Positions 53,699 to 64,000 of a DNA stretch of 64,000 bases are shown one piece after another. Numbering within the stretch: position 1 is the stretch's first letter; every line of letters starts with the position of its first letter. The translations under genes were made by a program, and so were the position numbers. Location: positions 6,695,142-6,759,141 of the forward strand of contig NC_135565.1 of the NCBI RefSeq assembly GCF_964340395.1, in the 5' to 3' direction. The notes beneath the pieces are model-generated. The model was not told the DNA's origin and did no database searches. It worked only from the letters and a program-made list of their open reading frames with translations. Origin of the DNA: Glandiceps talaboti. Lineage: Eukaryota > Hemichordata > Enteropneusta > Spengelidae.

Positions 53699-56194
53699 TC
53701 TCTAAAGTTAAATATTAATTAACATACACAATACACTTTTGAGATAAGGATGAATAATATATCATATGTCATTGAGTGTACATTTGTGTATGACATGTTT
53801 TATGCATAAGATAATTAATTAAAGGCTGAAATATGAACAGTGGGTCCCAGCTGATTTCTGAAAAAAAAAACTGAATTGGTCCTTGTGCTAATGCTATACA
53901 TGATGTACATTCCCAATATTTTTTTTCTGGGGTGAAAGCTGTGTGTATAGTACATGTGCAAGTACATTTGTACCTGTTGACATGTACATGACATATGTAT
54001 GTTTACAATAGTACTATACAACTGTTCAATACACCTGTACATACGTGTACAAATGTACATGTATTTCTGTATGCACAGCAGTTTTTTTAGGTCATATTCT
54101 ACATGTTTTCTTTATTCAGAAAGCTTGCCTGAAAAAAACAGCTGCCGTAATATTGTAGTAGTGAAGTTCATTTTTTTATTCTACATGTACATTAAATGTA
54201 TACAATCATAAATTTCCTCTATTGAGACAAATCTAAGAAAAAAAATATGTTTGCAAACCTTAGCCAGTCTAGCATAGGACATTAATATTTGAAATTAATA
54301 TCTATTTATGATTAATATTAATATTTGATATATTAATATTATAATTTGATATTAGTATAATCCTGACCTACATTAGGATACATGTAACAGAAATATTTTT
54401 TTTTGTGATCCAATATGGCAACTTCAGAAAGTGTTGCTAGTCTCTGAGTCTGAGGTCCCCATTTCATGATGCCATTTTCAAATGAAAATGCTATTATCAT
54501 TTTCATTTTAAGTTTTACATGATAAGTCAGCCATCAAACATTTTTGACCGTCCACAGAAACACCGAAGTTTGAACAATGAAAAAATGATGCTTTTGCTCA
54601 TGCGTAAACATTCTGAAATGGTTTAAGCGCATGTACATTGTAAGGACGTCATCGGTGGGGGTCGTTCCTGAGGTCAAATATGGCTGTTTCCAAATGTTGG
54701 ATTTTTAGTCATCTACGCAATGCTGTTTTTCAATCTTTCCATTTTCACGAATCGCCTGTTTAAATGGACTCTCTTTACAAATGAAATAGGGATCATTTTC
54801 AAAATGATCCAATTTCAACAGCAAGGTCCAAATGCAACAAAATAATAATTGCGTTTAACTAAACTTTCATTTGAAAACAGCATCATCCTGTAAATAGGGC
54901 ATGAACCCTCTTGCAATTTTCACCTCAGAAACAGTAAGATGTAGATAAACAGATGTCAATACACATGTTTGTATAAGTTGTTGTTTACACTAAGTTTTGT
55001 CAGAAAAATAATCAAGTGTCACCAAGTCAGTATGAGAGTAGGACTGCAGGCATTGTAGAGGTGACAGAGAGTGACATTTCTAGATAACAAGAAATAAAGT
55101 CGCAGTCTCACATAACAATAGTAAAGATAAGATATTGTATTCTCGAAGTAATAAAGAAACTGACAGTCAGCTACTCAAACAACTTATTCTTTGTTTGCTA
55201 TTTCTGTGATGTAGACTGTAACTTTAATAGATACATGTACATTTTGTAACTTACGCATGTAATTTACACATTTGACCAATGTGCAAGGGCAGGTGTCCTG
55301 TCATGGCGTACCTTACAGACTATCTGTGATAGTACATGTAAATGTAGGTTGCACTGCATACTCAAACAAGTCCAAATGGCCAATTTTCAATACAAGGTCA
55401 GTGTCTCAACACTTCCAATGAGTATCAAGCTAAAATTTACACGAATACAGTCCCCAAAACGCAACTGTTTTTATACAGGTGACAGATTTCTTTCATGTAT
55501 ATTCATAATAGTGAATACCCTAGTCCAACATTTAGTATTTGGAGATAGGAAAAGTGTAATACTCTCAAGAGTCTAAAACAGCAGTTTGATTCAACTTCAG
55601 GGACTTTAATTTACTGGGAAAAAACAACACCAATGAAAAAAGGTAAAAATATATTCCAAGTGAAAATTTAGTAGTTCACAGTAGCTTAAAGGAAAAAATC
55701 AAATAACTTGGCAGAAAGATTGTGTCATTCTGATTGAAAACTTTTAACTTCAGGCACAGGTCAAACCAGGTCATTTGATGATTTATAAGCCTGCTTCGAA
55801 TGTATACCGGACATTGTATTTCTAAAGGTTTAACAATATTTCTTCACAGCCCAAAAAGGGAATAATAGGACTAGTCCAGTAGGAGTCAACGACTTGAAAA
55901 AAAAAAGGAGTGGTTATGCTAAATGATACCTACATCATATCTTAATGCAAGTCAAACTCTAAACTTAAGGTAGGGCAAAGTTCTTTTTGGGTTAAAAGCA
56001 TTCACAACTTTGGAGAGAAAGGGCTACATATTGAGGTCTGTATATTTAAATTTTTGCAGTGAAGTTCTTATTATTTCAAAAAATTTAGTTTTTTGTGAAT
56101 ACCAAGCATTCATAAATGTATGAAAAAACCCACAGTAAACAGTATTGAGCTCTCAAGATTCATTTTCTGATGGAGTGTCAATCTAATTTTAACA
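53699..56194. other. Gene-free stretch
   Basis: No gene supported. A short segment at 55285-55330 (GGCGTACCTTACAGACTA) resembles 35990-36030 (GGCGTACCTTAAAGACTA), suggesting a dispersed repeat with two diverged copies here. Confidence 0.4.
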
Positions 56195-56680
56195 GTGGAC
56201 TAGCCCGATGTTAAAATAGGTCTTGCATTAACCCTTCCAGCGCTAACACATGCTGGTGAGGTGTTAGTGCCAACCTAGTGTAGCACTGAACTAGTCTGGT
56301 ATTAACATCTAGGACTCATGCTGTCATTCCCTCTTACATGTAGTTGTTAAACAAACACATGCTGGTGAAGTGTTAAGTGCCAGCCTAGTGTTAGCACTGA
56401 GCTAGTCTGGTGCAGGCAGTAAACCCTGCAGTTGCCAGCACATGCTGGTAAGGTGTTAGTGTCAGCTTAGTGTTAGCACTGAGCAGCCAAGCATTAACCC
56501 TTGCAGTTGCCAGCACATGCTGGTGAGGTGTTGGTGCCAGCCTAGTGTTAGCACTGAGCTAGTCTGGTGTTAGCGTACATGTAGGACTGGTGCAGTCATT
56601 AACCAATCCACATACTGGTGAGGTGTTAGTCAGTGTCAAACCAACTTGTTACCACTGAGCTAGCCCAATGCTGCCAATCT
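56195..56680. repeat. Diverged minisatellite of ~85-120-bp units
   Basis: Four to five copies share CACATGCTGGTGAGGTGTTA, GCCAGCCTAGTGTTAGCACT and GAGCTAGTCTGGT in the same order, with indels between copies. Built almost wholly from GCTAGTG/AGTGTTA-like words. No frame stays open. Confidence 0.85.
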
Positions 56681-58279
56681 GAACATGATCTTTGAGCTTT
56701 GCCCAAGGCCCACATACAATGTAGACACATTCTAACATTTCAGGTTAAAATTATTCATAAAAGTACATGTAGCAGCAAATCTGGGGGATTTGATTTTGTT
56801 CATTTTGTGCAACACATTAACTTGAAGATTACATTATTGTACAATAGAACTTCCTTTCTTTTAACATTCTGCAACAATCTAACTTGCTAGGAGTACCACT
56901 CACTTGTGTTCCATCAAAACAATTTTCAACACTGAGAAATTATAATGCACATGTACTTGTAACTGTGAAAGGTGATCTATAAAAAAATAGGGGAGAGAAA
57001 TGGTTGTCATCAGAATCACATGTACATTTTGTATAGATTAAGATCATTCTGAACAAAAGATTGTTCCTGTGTATACTATACATGTAAAGTATGTTCCTGA
57101 ATGGCTCTACTATGGTAAGACCCTGGGCGTGAATCGTGCGCCTTTAACTGGTGTTGTACAGTTAGAGCACATAGTTACTGCTCTAAGTCTAACACTACAA
57201 ATCAGACCATTGTTAGTGATTGATTGGTCCTTGCTGTCACCTCTAATCACAACCAGCGACCCATAACTTATGGCCTGCATCTATTCATGGCGTAATCCAT
57301 AGAGGACAACAGACAATTTAGGTGTTAATTGGAAGTACAATGTTATAGTCACATGTACAGCACATGTTAAACTGCTGTATGGCTACTGTTAGTTAGTGTC
57401 ACAGGACATCTTTAGGAGATGACAGGCAAGGAACTCTTTCTAAACAGTGAGAAACCTGATGACGAGGGTACTCATTGTCATCAACTGTAGCAGTGTAGGG
57501 CAAGGGATAAAACAATTTTTGTTGATAGTGAGAAACCTTACAGCTGGGACTATTAGACTGAGAGAGACCTTACAACTTACAAGGACTCGTAAGTTTGTTG
57601 ATTGTGAAATCTGGGAATTTATACTACAGACAGATAGACCAAGAAGATATATATTCATAGACTCTGAGACCAGACTGAAGGCAAGTCATTTCAGTTGCAC
57701 TGATTGAATTTGCACTAAATTTTGATTTGAAGACAAAAGTCCCCTCCAAGATCTACGAGAATGTATAAAATATATTTCTAGGGTATCTTTGAAAATTTGA
57801 GTAAAGTTTGTAAAATGATCAGCTGGACTTCAGAGTGACAGCATACAGTGTAGCTGGCATTTACAATTTATATTGTTTAACTGTTCTTAAAATCAATACA
57901 CTGGTTGTTTGTCTTTTCAAGTGTTAAATGTCAATGATCTGAGCCTAAATCAATATGTAAATGACTTAGGTGAAGGTTACTCAGTATTGTCTATAGTACA
58001 TGATGAGGACACAGGTACATGTATTGTGTTTTGGGATCAGGAAATGAGACAATGTGTGGGATGAATATGGATGTCCACATGAAGGACACATATTGGCAAG
58101 TTAACATGGAAAGGGGTTTGAATGTTAGGAATCAAATCTTGTGTCAGAGTATCCGGTGGACTGGTGGTTTTATGTGCAGAGTTGGTCCAAGCTAACAAGC
58201 TTGGTTACTGACTACATACGACTAACACTGAAGTAAAACACTTTCTCTTTGTGCTGCACTTGTGTACTTGATATGGATG
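56681..58279. other. Gene-free stretch
   Basis: No supported exon. A short inverted pair (GTTAGAGCA against TGCTCTAAGTCTAAC, about 57160-57195) is the only structure noticed. Confidence 0.4.
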
Positions 58280-58960
58280 TTATTAATGTAAGTAAGTAAA
58301 GGTTGTTTATTATAGTGACATGTGATATACATTTTACAAATTGGCAATAACAATATCAGAAAGCAAACACATCACCCAGCCCACCAGGCTTATTAGTCAC
58401 TACAAAACTGAATTACTCGTATAAAGCACTTAAAAATAAGGGGTGCAAAGAGGACATTCATAACAAGTAAAGAAAAGTAACATACTACATTGTTATATAA
58501 AGATGATTACACCTTCTGGTGTAAGCTTTGTGAATAAATTTACAAGTTGCTCTAGGCATATTGATCATTATAAAGTTCCATTTCTCAGTCTCATTAAAGT
58601 TTACAAAATTTGGATTAGACTCAAGTATAATATTGTAAAAATGTGTTCTTAAATCCTGATAGAATGAACAGTGAAATAAAAAGTGAGATTCATCCTCAAT
58701 TGAATCTGCATTACATAACACACAGAGGCGAGCATGTAACACCTCGCCCCTAAAACGACCTGTTTCAATCCTGAGTGGAAGTATTCCTATTCGTAACTGA
58801 ACAAAAAGAGAACGTTCAGCTCTCGACAAATCTAAATCTAAATAATTAATGATTGTGGTACATACAGAAAACGCTTTTTTAAAAATGTGATAAAATAAAA
58901 TACAAAATCTACCCACCCCACCTATTCTAAAATTAAGCGTAATTGGAACCACACAAATTT
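58280..58960 (-). mobile_element. 3' fragment of a second LINE
   Basis: The minus-strand frame 58485-58952 encodes the C-terminal region of a non-LTR retrotransposon ORF2, with LSRAERSLFVQLRIGILPL, ETGRFRG and a CxxC...HxxxHC zinc-knuckle-like group (CVLCNADSIEDESHFLFHC). The RT domain is missing. Downstream lies a 3' UTR ending ATAATAAACAACCTTTAC with TTAC repeats. It is not from the same family as the LINE at 4491-5765, whose C-terminus is different. Confidence 0.8.
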
Positions 58961-59159
58961 AAATATGTTTTTATTAGGCTTTAGCAAATTACTGGAAAGA
59001 AACATACATACATGTATGACAAATTTCATCACTTTTTTCCCCAAAGACTTTCTTTGTCAAAATTAGAAGGTTAAGTTTAGCATAGACAATGGACAATGTA
59101 AGACTAACTAAACATCAAGGTCAACTAATCAGCTGATTGGCAGTGACCTTTACTTACAA

Positions 59160-59345
59160 TGTAGTTCAAATGATATTATTTATTAATGTTGCTAAAAATG
59201 AAATTGCTAGTTTCACAAAATTGGTAAAGTGAAATTATTTTCACAAAGTTGGTAAAATGGCATTTGTTTTTTGCACGAAGTTGGAAAACATAAAATTGTT
59301 AGTTTCACAAAAATTGGTAAAATTATATTGTTAGTTTCATTTAGC
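59160..59345. repeat. Degenerate minisatellite
   Basis: Four to five imperfect copies of a unit like ATTGTTAGTTTCACAAAATT, plus GGTAAA, of about 35 bp. Confidence 0.7.
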
Positions 59346-60340
59346 AAGTCTGTAGTGCAGTCATGAAATTTGGATTTTTAAGGAAGAATTTTCCAGTTTG
59401 GCAGATCATGGAAAAGTGGGGGAATGAGTGATACTTCCATGGGTCAATATTGGATTTTAAAACTAAGGACTTGTGTTTCAGGAATAAAAACACATCAGGA
59501 TTTGTTTGCTTTTAACTCAAAAATTTGTGATGGAATTAACTGAAACCAAACACTGGGCTTTTGTTTTTTAGCCAATCACAGTAAATAATGCAATTGTACA
59601 CTTTTGTTTTCAACCTTGAATAATACAAGCATTGTGATTGGTAAATGCATAGTTTGTACTGATCAAGGTAATTCCGACATTTGGTGTTGATGTTGGCCAG
59701 CTGACAGAGCTCCTAAGTAAGTCCAGTGTTATATTTAACTGAGTTTTAGGTCATATATTTTGTAATGTTAATTTTATCCTTTAGAGTTGTCAGCAGTGTG
59801 CCGTCTAATGATTGTGTTGTTGTGAGTCAAAATGAGAAAAACTTTTCTTGTCAGTTACATTTTGTCCCACATAGTTAAGAAATAGGGGAACACCAAATTT
59901 TGGTGCGTCACTAGAATTGTGTGTGTTAGTGTTGTAAAATTGGCTTCGAGGGCCCACTGGTTGTCAGTCAGTTACGAGTAAGTTGTGTTACAGTATACCG
60001 GTAGTATACTCCCAGATTCATGAAATTTGAAAAGGACATTTTGATTTCAAAACTTCTGAAAGAGGACTAAAAATCATATACTGCTACTTTGAAGTTACAC
60101 AGTATCTAAGTCATTCTAATATCGGTCACCATGGCCATCAAAAAGCTACTTCAACAAAGTCCATGGTGTCAAATAACAGGAAACTCATCATTCAGTATTT
60201 TGCTTACATGTACATACATAGGGTTCAGAACTCAATAAGTGACGGATATTGTAAAATTTATTTGTTTCTGATAAACTGAACGTGTCTTGTTAACCTTTTT
60301 ATCTTGCCAGGTGTAAAGTATAATTGTAAGAGAACCCATC

Positions 60341-62183
60341 ATGGCAAAACTGACATGTGGGTGTTTGAATATTGCCATTCATATCAAAGAAACAGAATTG
60401 AAGACGTTAGACAGAACAACACTTGGACTTTCCAAAGAACAACTCAAATATGAATTCTTCACACAAGAACTGACTACTGTTAATTTAGACTTAGGTGGTA
60501 TCACAAAGGTAGGAACAATTTATTGAATATTGTACGTTTAGTAATAATACGTTCTTGTATCACAACCAAGGGTTCTTATGATTACATTACTTACCAGTAA
60601 TATTTGACAAAGTCTGTCGACGTGAACAGGTGAAACGTTACTCGTAAGTAATAAGAATCCTTGGTCATTGGTACGAGAATATATTATCACTATATTTTAC
60701 CAACCTGATGAAAGTACTAGTAGTTAAGGATATTGTAATACATGTATAATGTATATTGTATTAAAATTAAAATGCAAAGTCAATAATATGCTAAATGGCA
60801 AGCCAGTACATCACTTCCACCTATGTTCTGATCAATGCCAGTGGGGTATTTTAAAGTGAAAGTTAATGAACCAATGCATTTTATCTTGTGGAACATCCAA
60901 CTTTTTTTAACACAACAAATTCACAGGGTGTCATTTCCATTTTAAGAGGAAACACCACTCCAGGAAAAAAAGGCATTTTCATAAACTATGAATGCTGGAA
61001 AGTCATTCCATGTTAATTTACATAACATCACCTACAATTGCTTGCAATTTCTGAGAAACATCAAGTTGATCTTGTGCATTTATAGGGTATCTGTGCTGTG
61101 GGCCATTGCATCATGGGAGTGAGCAGAAATAATATATTCATGGTTACACACTGAATATTCATGAGAGATGTTATACACTGCATAGAATAAGTACTCAGGA
61201 TTCAAAGCAAAGTGGTTGGATTGATAGTTTCTCATTTGTTTCACCTTACAGGAACAAAGTTCTCTGATAGAAGAACGTAGGATAGCAGACTGGGTGACAC
61301 ATCGTTGTAATAACTGTAATATGGCTGTGTATGCATTACATGCAACTAAAGGCATGGATAGAGTATTAGCATCAGTACAACTAATGGTAAGTTTTTGTAT
61401 CTTCTGTAAAATTTATTTATTTTGACACTTCATGAAAAGTTGGGTCGGAATGGTAATTTAGGATGTGTCAGGTACACTTTAATTTGGCAGTAATGCAAAA
61501 CGAAAAAACGAAAGTAGACTCACTACTTGTAAATACTTGCTTGCCGTATTGAGAGCAACTTTTGGTGACACCTTTCTCAACTGTACAACTAATTTAGAAA
61601 CATGACAGACAGTATTTAATAGTATGTTAGTTGGATTTATTTCTGCGGACAAAACTTCACACATATTCAAGTAAAATACATCCAGTGCCAACAAACTAGA
61701 GTAACCTAAATATATGACGAACATACCTTCCGATGAATCCATTGTAAAAAATAAACTATGCTCTCATTTCTAGTCAGATATGACAACATTTACTACTAAA
61801 CTGCATTTGTTTATAATGGAGTACTTACCTTCAGCAATACTGCACATTTTATTCTTCTGGTAGGGATGTGTGAATGGCGCCCTCAGAGTTGAAGCTCTGA
61901 GAACTAGTAATACCAGGGCTTCATTAACATTCAGGTCTTGAATTAGATCTCCACTCATATCTAATCAGTTGGTCCAGGTATCATGGGCAATCTTGCCTTA
62001 GAGTTTCATTCAAACTGTCTATAACTCTTAAAGACATCCAGCAGACAGAGAGACAAACAAACAAACAAACAAACAAACAAACAGATAAATGGACAGACAG
62101 AGACATACATGTGTACATACATACATACATATATACACACAAACACAGACATACATACATACATACATACATACATACATACA

Positions 62184-62215
<32 letters not shown>

Positions 62216-62222
62216 GACAGAT

Positions 62223-62256
<34 letters not shown>

Positions 62257-63969
62257 AAAAACCAGATAGATAAACAAGCAGACAAGGGGTAAAAAAATAA
62301 ACTCCTTCCAACCTTCCTTGTCAAAAGCAATGATTTTGAGAAAGTATTAACCGGCACTCCCAAGTTGACTAGACTGGGTTGACACAACATTGTATAAGGT
62401 TATTTAAAATTGCTGTATTTCCCTGACACAAACCATTGTTTAAAATTGCTGTATCTCCCTGACACAAACCATTGTTTAAAATTGCTGTATCTCCCTGACA
62501 CAAACCATTGTTTAAAATTGCTGTATCTCCCTGACACAAACCATTGTTTAAAATTGCTGTATCTCCCTGACACAAACCATTGTTTAAAATTGCTGTATCT
62601 CCCTGACACAAACCATTGTTTAAAATTGCTGTATCTCCCTGACACAAACCATTGTTTAAAATTGCTGTATCTCCCTGACACAAACCATTGTTTAAAATTG
62701 CTGTATCTCCCTGACACAAACCATTGTTTAAAATTGCTGTATCTCCCTGACACAAACTATTGTTTAAAAGTTCAGAAATAGTGATTCTGAATTAGTGGCA
62801 AACTGACACTGGTCTCAGCTAGATGTTAGTTTGTTTATTGTCATCTGAGACTGTCAAACTGAGATTGGTCTCAGATGGCTATTTTTTGCAAACTGAGACT
62901 CTCAGTTCATGGTCTCAGTTTAATGTTTTAGGTACCCCACAACTTAAACCTAATTTCTGAGAAATCAGTAACAGTTATGTTAAAAATCACCAGTTGTGTC
63001 CAAGCAGGCCAGACTGTTAATACAAATTTTGATGAAATTTGTATACAATTATTTTACTGTTTTTTTTTCAAACCAGAGTGTAAAAGTTCATAATTAGTTC
63101 TTTGAAAACTTTATAGAAACATTGTTATTAAAATTATGTTGCAGCTCCTTTCTAGAGCAATCGATAAATGTGTGAAAGTATAAATAAGTGCCTATGTATT
63201 TGTTAGACTGAGTAATAAACTTGTCCAGGTTTACTCTGTTCTGAGTTGTCACAACGTATACATCGGTACTTTGTAATAAGCTGTGTTAACATTTGATATA
63301 AACTTTGTTAGCAAGTTGCTGTAAACCTGGAAACTTTCGCTAAAGACTTATTTTTGCTTCTTTCACTGGACGACAAAGACGCAAAAATATGTAGTGACTA
63401 AAATACATTTTTTGTACATAAACACAGTATACCAGTCTGGTAATTAGTAAAATATAAGTAGTGACTAAAATGCCTTTTTGTACATGAACACAGTATACCA
63501 GTCTGGTAATTAGTAAAAATTAGTCTTTGAGAACTTAAACGCAAAATTTTCTAGTAGTGAAAATATCTCTAGGTTTACAGTATTATTTGTCATCTTCTTA
63601 CAGAGTAATTCTGCTGACATTGAAGAACTTAAGAAATCAGAGTATTACTCACCATTATATAGGATTGTCTGTTACCATGGTAACACTGAGAGATCAGCAG
63701 CATTAGGTGAGTTAAAACTATTGTTGTGACATGTTGATAAAAACTTTTTGATGGATGATGGTGTAATAGGCCTTTCCAAAGTATGCCACATGGTGGCGCT
63801 CTCTACTTCCAGTCTGTGTATACCTTGGTGGTATACATGGTATAGTTTACTCAGTTAATCATAGAGCACTGCTGCTTTCCTCAATATCTGAACAATATGA
63901 AAAACATCCCTGATTTACATTTCTATAGAATACCAAGGGACAAAGCTCTTAAAGAAACAGAACTATAAG
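60341..63969 (+). CDS. Unidentified protein with CxC and CxxC pairs, 5' coding exons
   Basis: I do not recognise this gene with confidence. Exons: 60341-60508 (phase 0), 61252-61386 (phase 0), 63604-63706 (phase 1), and a weaker fourth at 63929-63969 with a poor GTGATG donor; the gene continues past the window. The start has A at -3 and G at +4. An acceptor-like CAG at 60308-60310 suggests an upstream non-coding exon. The protein starts MAKLTCGCLNIAIHIKE (Cys 6 and 8), then has LDLGGITKEQSSL around residue 50-61 and WVTHRCNNCNMAVYALH (Cys 75 and 78). Two close Cys pairs about 67 residues apart could bind one zinc, as in the GFA/CENP-V or Mss4-like folds; that is an inference from spacing only. 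There is no signal peptide or membrane segment. Introns hold a foldback element and a 36-bp repeat. Reality of exons 1-3 is well supported by clean splice sites and phase. Confidence 0.75.
60542..60691. mobile_element. Foldback element in intron 1 of the plus-strand gene
   Basis: 60542-60600 and 60638-60691 are imperfect reverse complements, sharing CCAAGGRTTCTTAT and TTACTTAC.AGTAA. It begins only 34 bp after the exon 1 donor. Confidence 0.7.
62041..62265. repeat. (CAAA)n, (CATA)n, (CAGA)n compound microsatellite
   Basis: CAAA at 62053-62082, CATA at 62105-62212, CAGA at 62217-62253, in intron 2 of the plus-strand gene. Confidence 0.96.
62404..62770. repeat. 36-bp minisatellite, about ten near-identical copies
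   Basis: The unit contains ATTGCTGTATCTCCCTGACA and CAAACCATTGTTTAAA. Copies are almost identical except the first (TATTTCC) and last (CAAACTATTG). The length is divisible by three, so frames of 117-128 codons stay open on both strands. It is intronic and not coding. Confidence 0.97.
63391..63522. repeat. ~66-bp tandem duplication near exon 3
   Basis: GTAGTGACTAAAAT..TTTTTGTACAT..AACACAGTATACCAGTCTGG occurs twice in tandem (63391-63457 and 63458-63522) with few differences, ending about 80 bp before the exon 3 acceptor. Confidence 0.9.
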
Positions 63970-64000
63970 GTGATGATACCCCCAATTTGAGCGAGGGTGC

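Noticed and set aside
57160-57200. Possible tRNA or other small structured RNA
   Set aside because: Only a short inverted pair is present; no cloverleaf, A/B boxes or anticodon arm could be fitted.
62369-62781. Open frames of 117-128 codons with a repeated 12-residue unit
   Set aside because: They translate a 36-bp minisatellite (period divisible by three) inside an intron; open on both strands, as expected for a repeat.

Overview
This is eukaryotic, animal nuclear DNA. It is AT-rich, with small exons, long introns, GT-AG (and some GC-AG) splice sites, LINE fragments, foldback elements and very many microsatellites ((CAGA)n, (CATA)n, (CT)n, (TA)n, (CA)n). The gene content (an animal-type FMO pair and an MDR dehydrogenase) and the repeat style suggest a marine invertebrate, perhaps a hemichordate or amphioxus. 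The species call is a guess from style and not a database result.

Layout. 1-10 kb: no intact gene; a decayed FMO first exon (1061-1187), two MITE-like pieces, a dispersed repeat that opens with a hairpin, and a 5'-truncated LINE with an open reverse-transcriptase frame (4491-5765). 10.06-18.95 kb (minus): seven-exon flavin-containing monooxygenase gene A. 19-22.3 kb: two arrays of a ~20 bp repeat in opposite orientation, with simple repeats between them. 22.35-28.25 kb (minus): FMO gene B, a tandem paralogue with the same seven exon lengths (130, 450, 56, 177, 220, 236, 240 bp; 502 aa). 30.33-38.12 kb (minus): a seven-exon zinc-dependent MDR dehydrogenase (351 aa), whose introns hold at least three long foldback elements and a satellite-like array. 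38.1-60.3 kb: about 22 kb with no gene I can support, rich in non-autonomous elements and simple repeats, with a second LINE 3' fragment at 58.3-58.96 kb. 60.34 kb to the end (plus): the first coding exons of an unidentified gene with a CxC and a CxxC pair, running off the window.

Exon models were built by hand by joining open frames at splice consensus sites and checking that codon phase is preserved at every junction. The two FMO models support each other because all exon lengths agree. The FMO pair and the dehydrogenase are co-oriented and all are NAD(P)H-linked oxidoreductases, but nothing in the sequence shows that they share a pathway.

I did not find a clearly new biological system. 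The best leads are the conserved GC-AG intron in both FMO copies, the altered FATGY motif (FATGC) in copy A, a near-identical 3' tract suggesting gene conversion, the FMO relic that implies a formerly larger cluster, a very small palindrome flanked by 8-bp direct repeats, and the unidentified CxC/CxxC gene.
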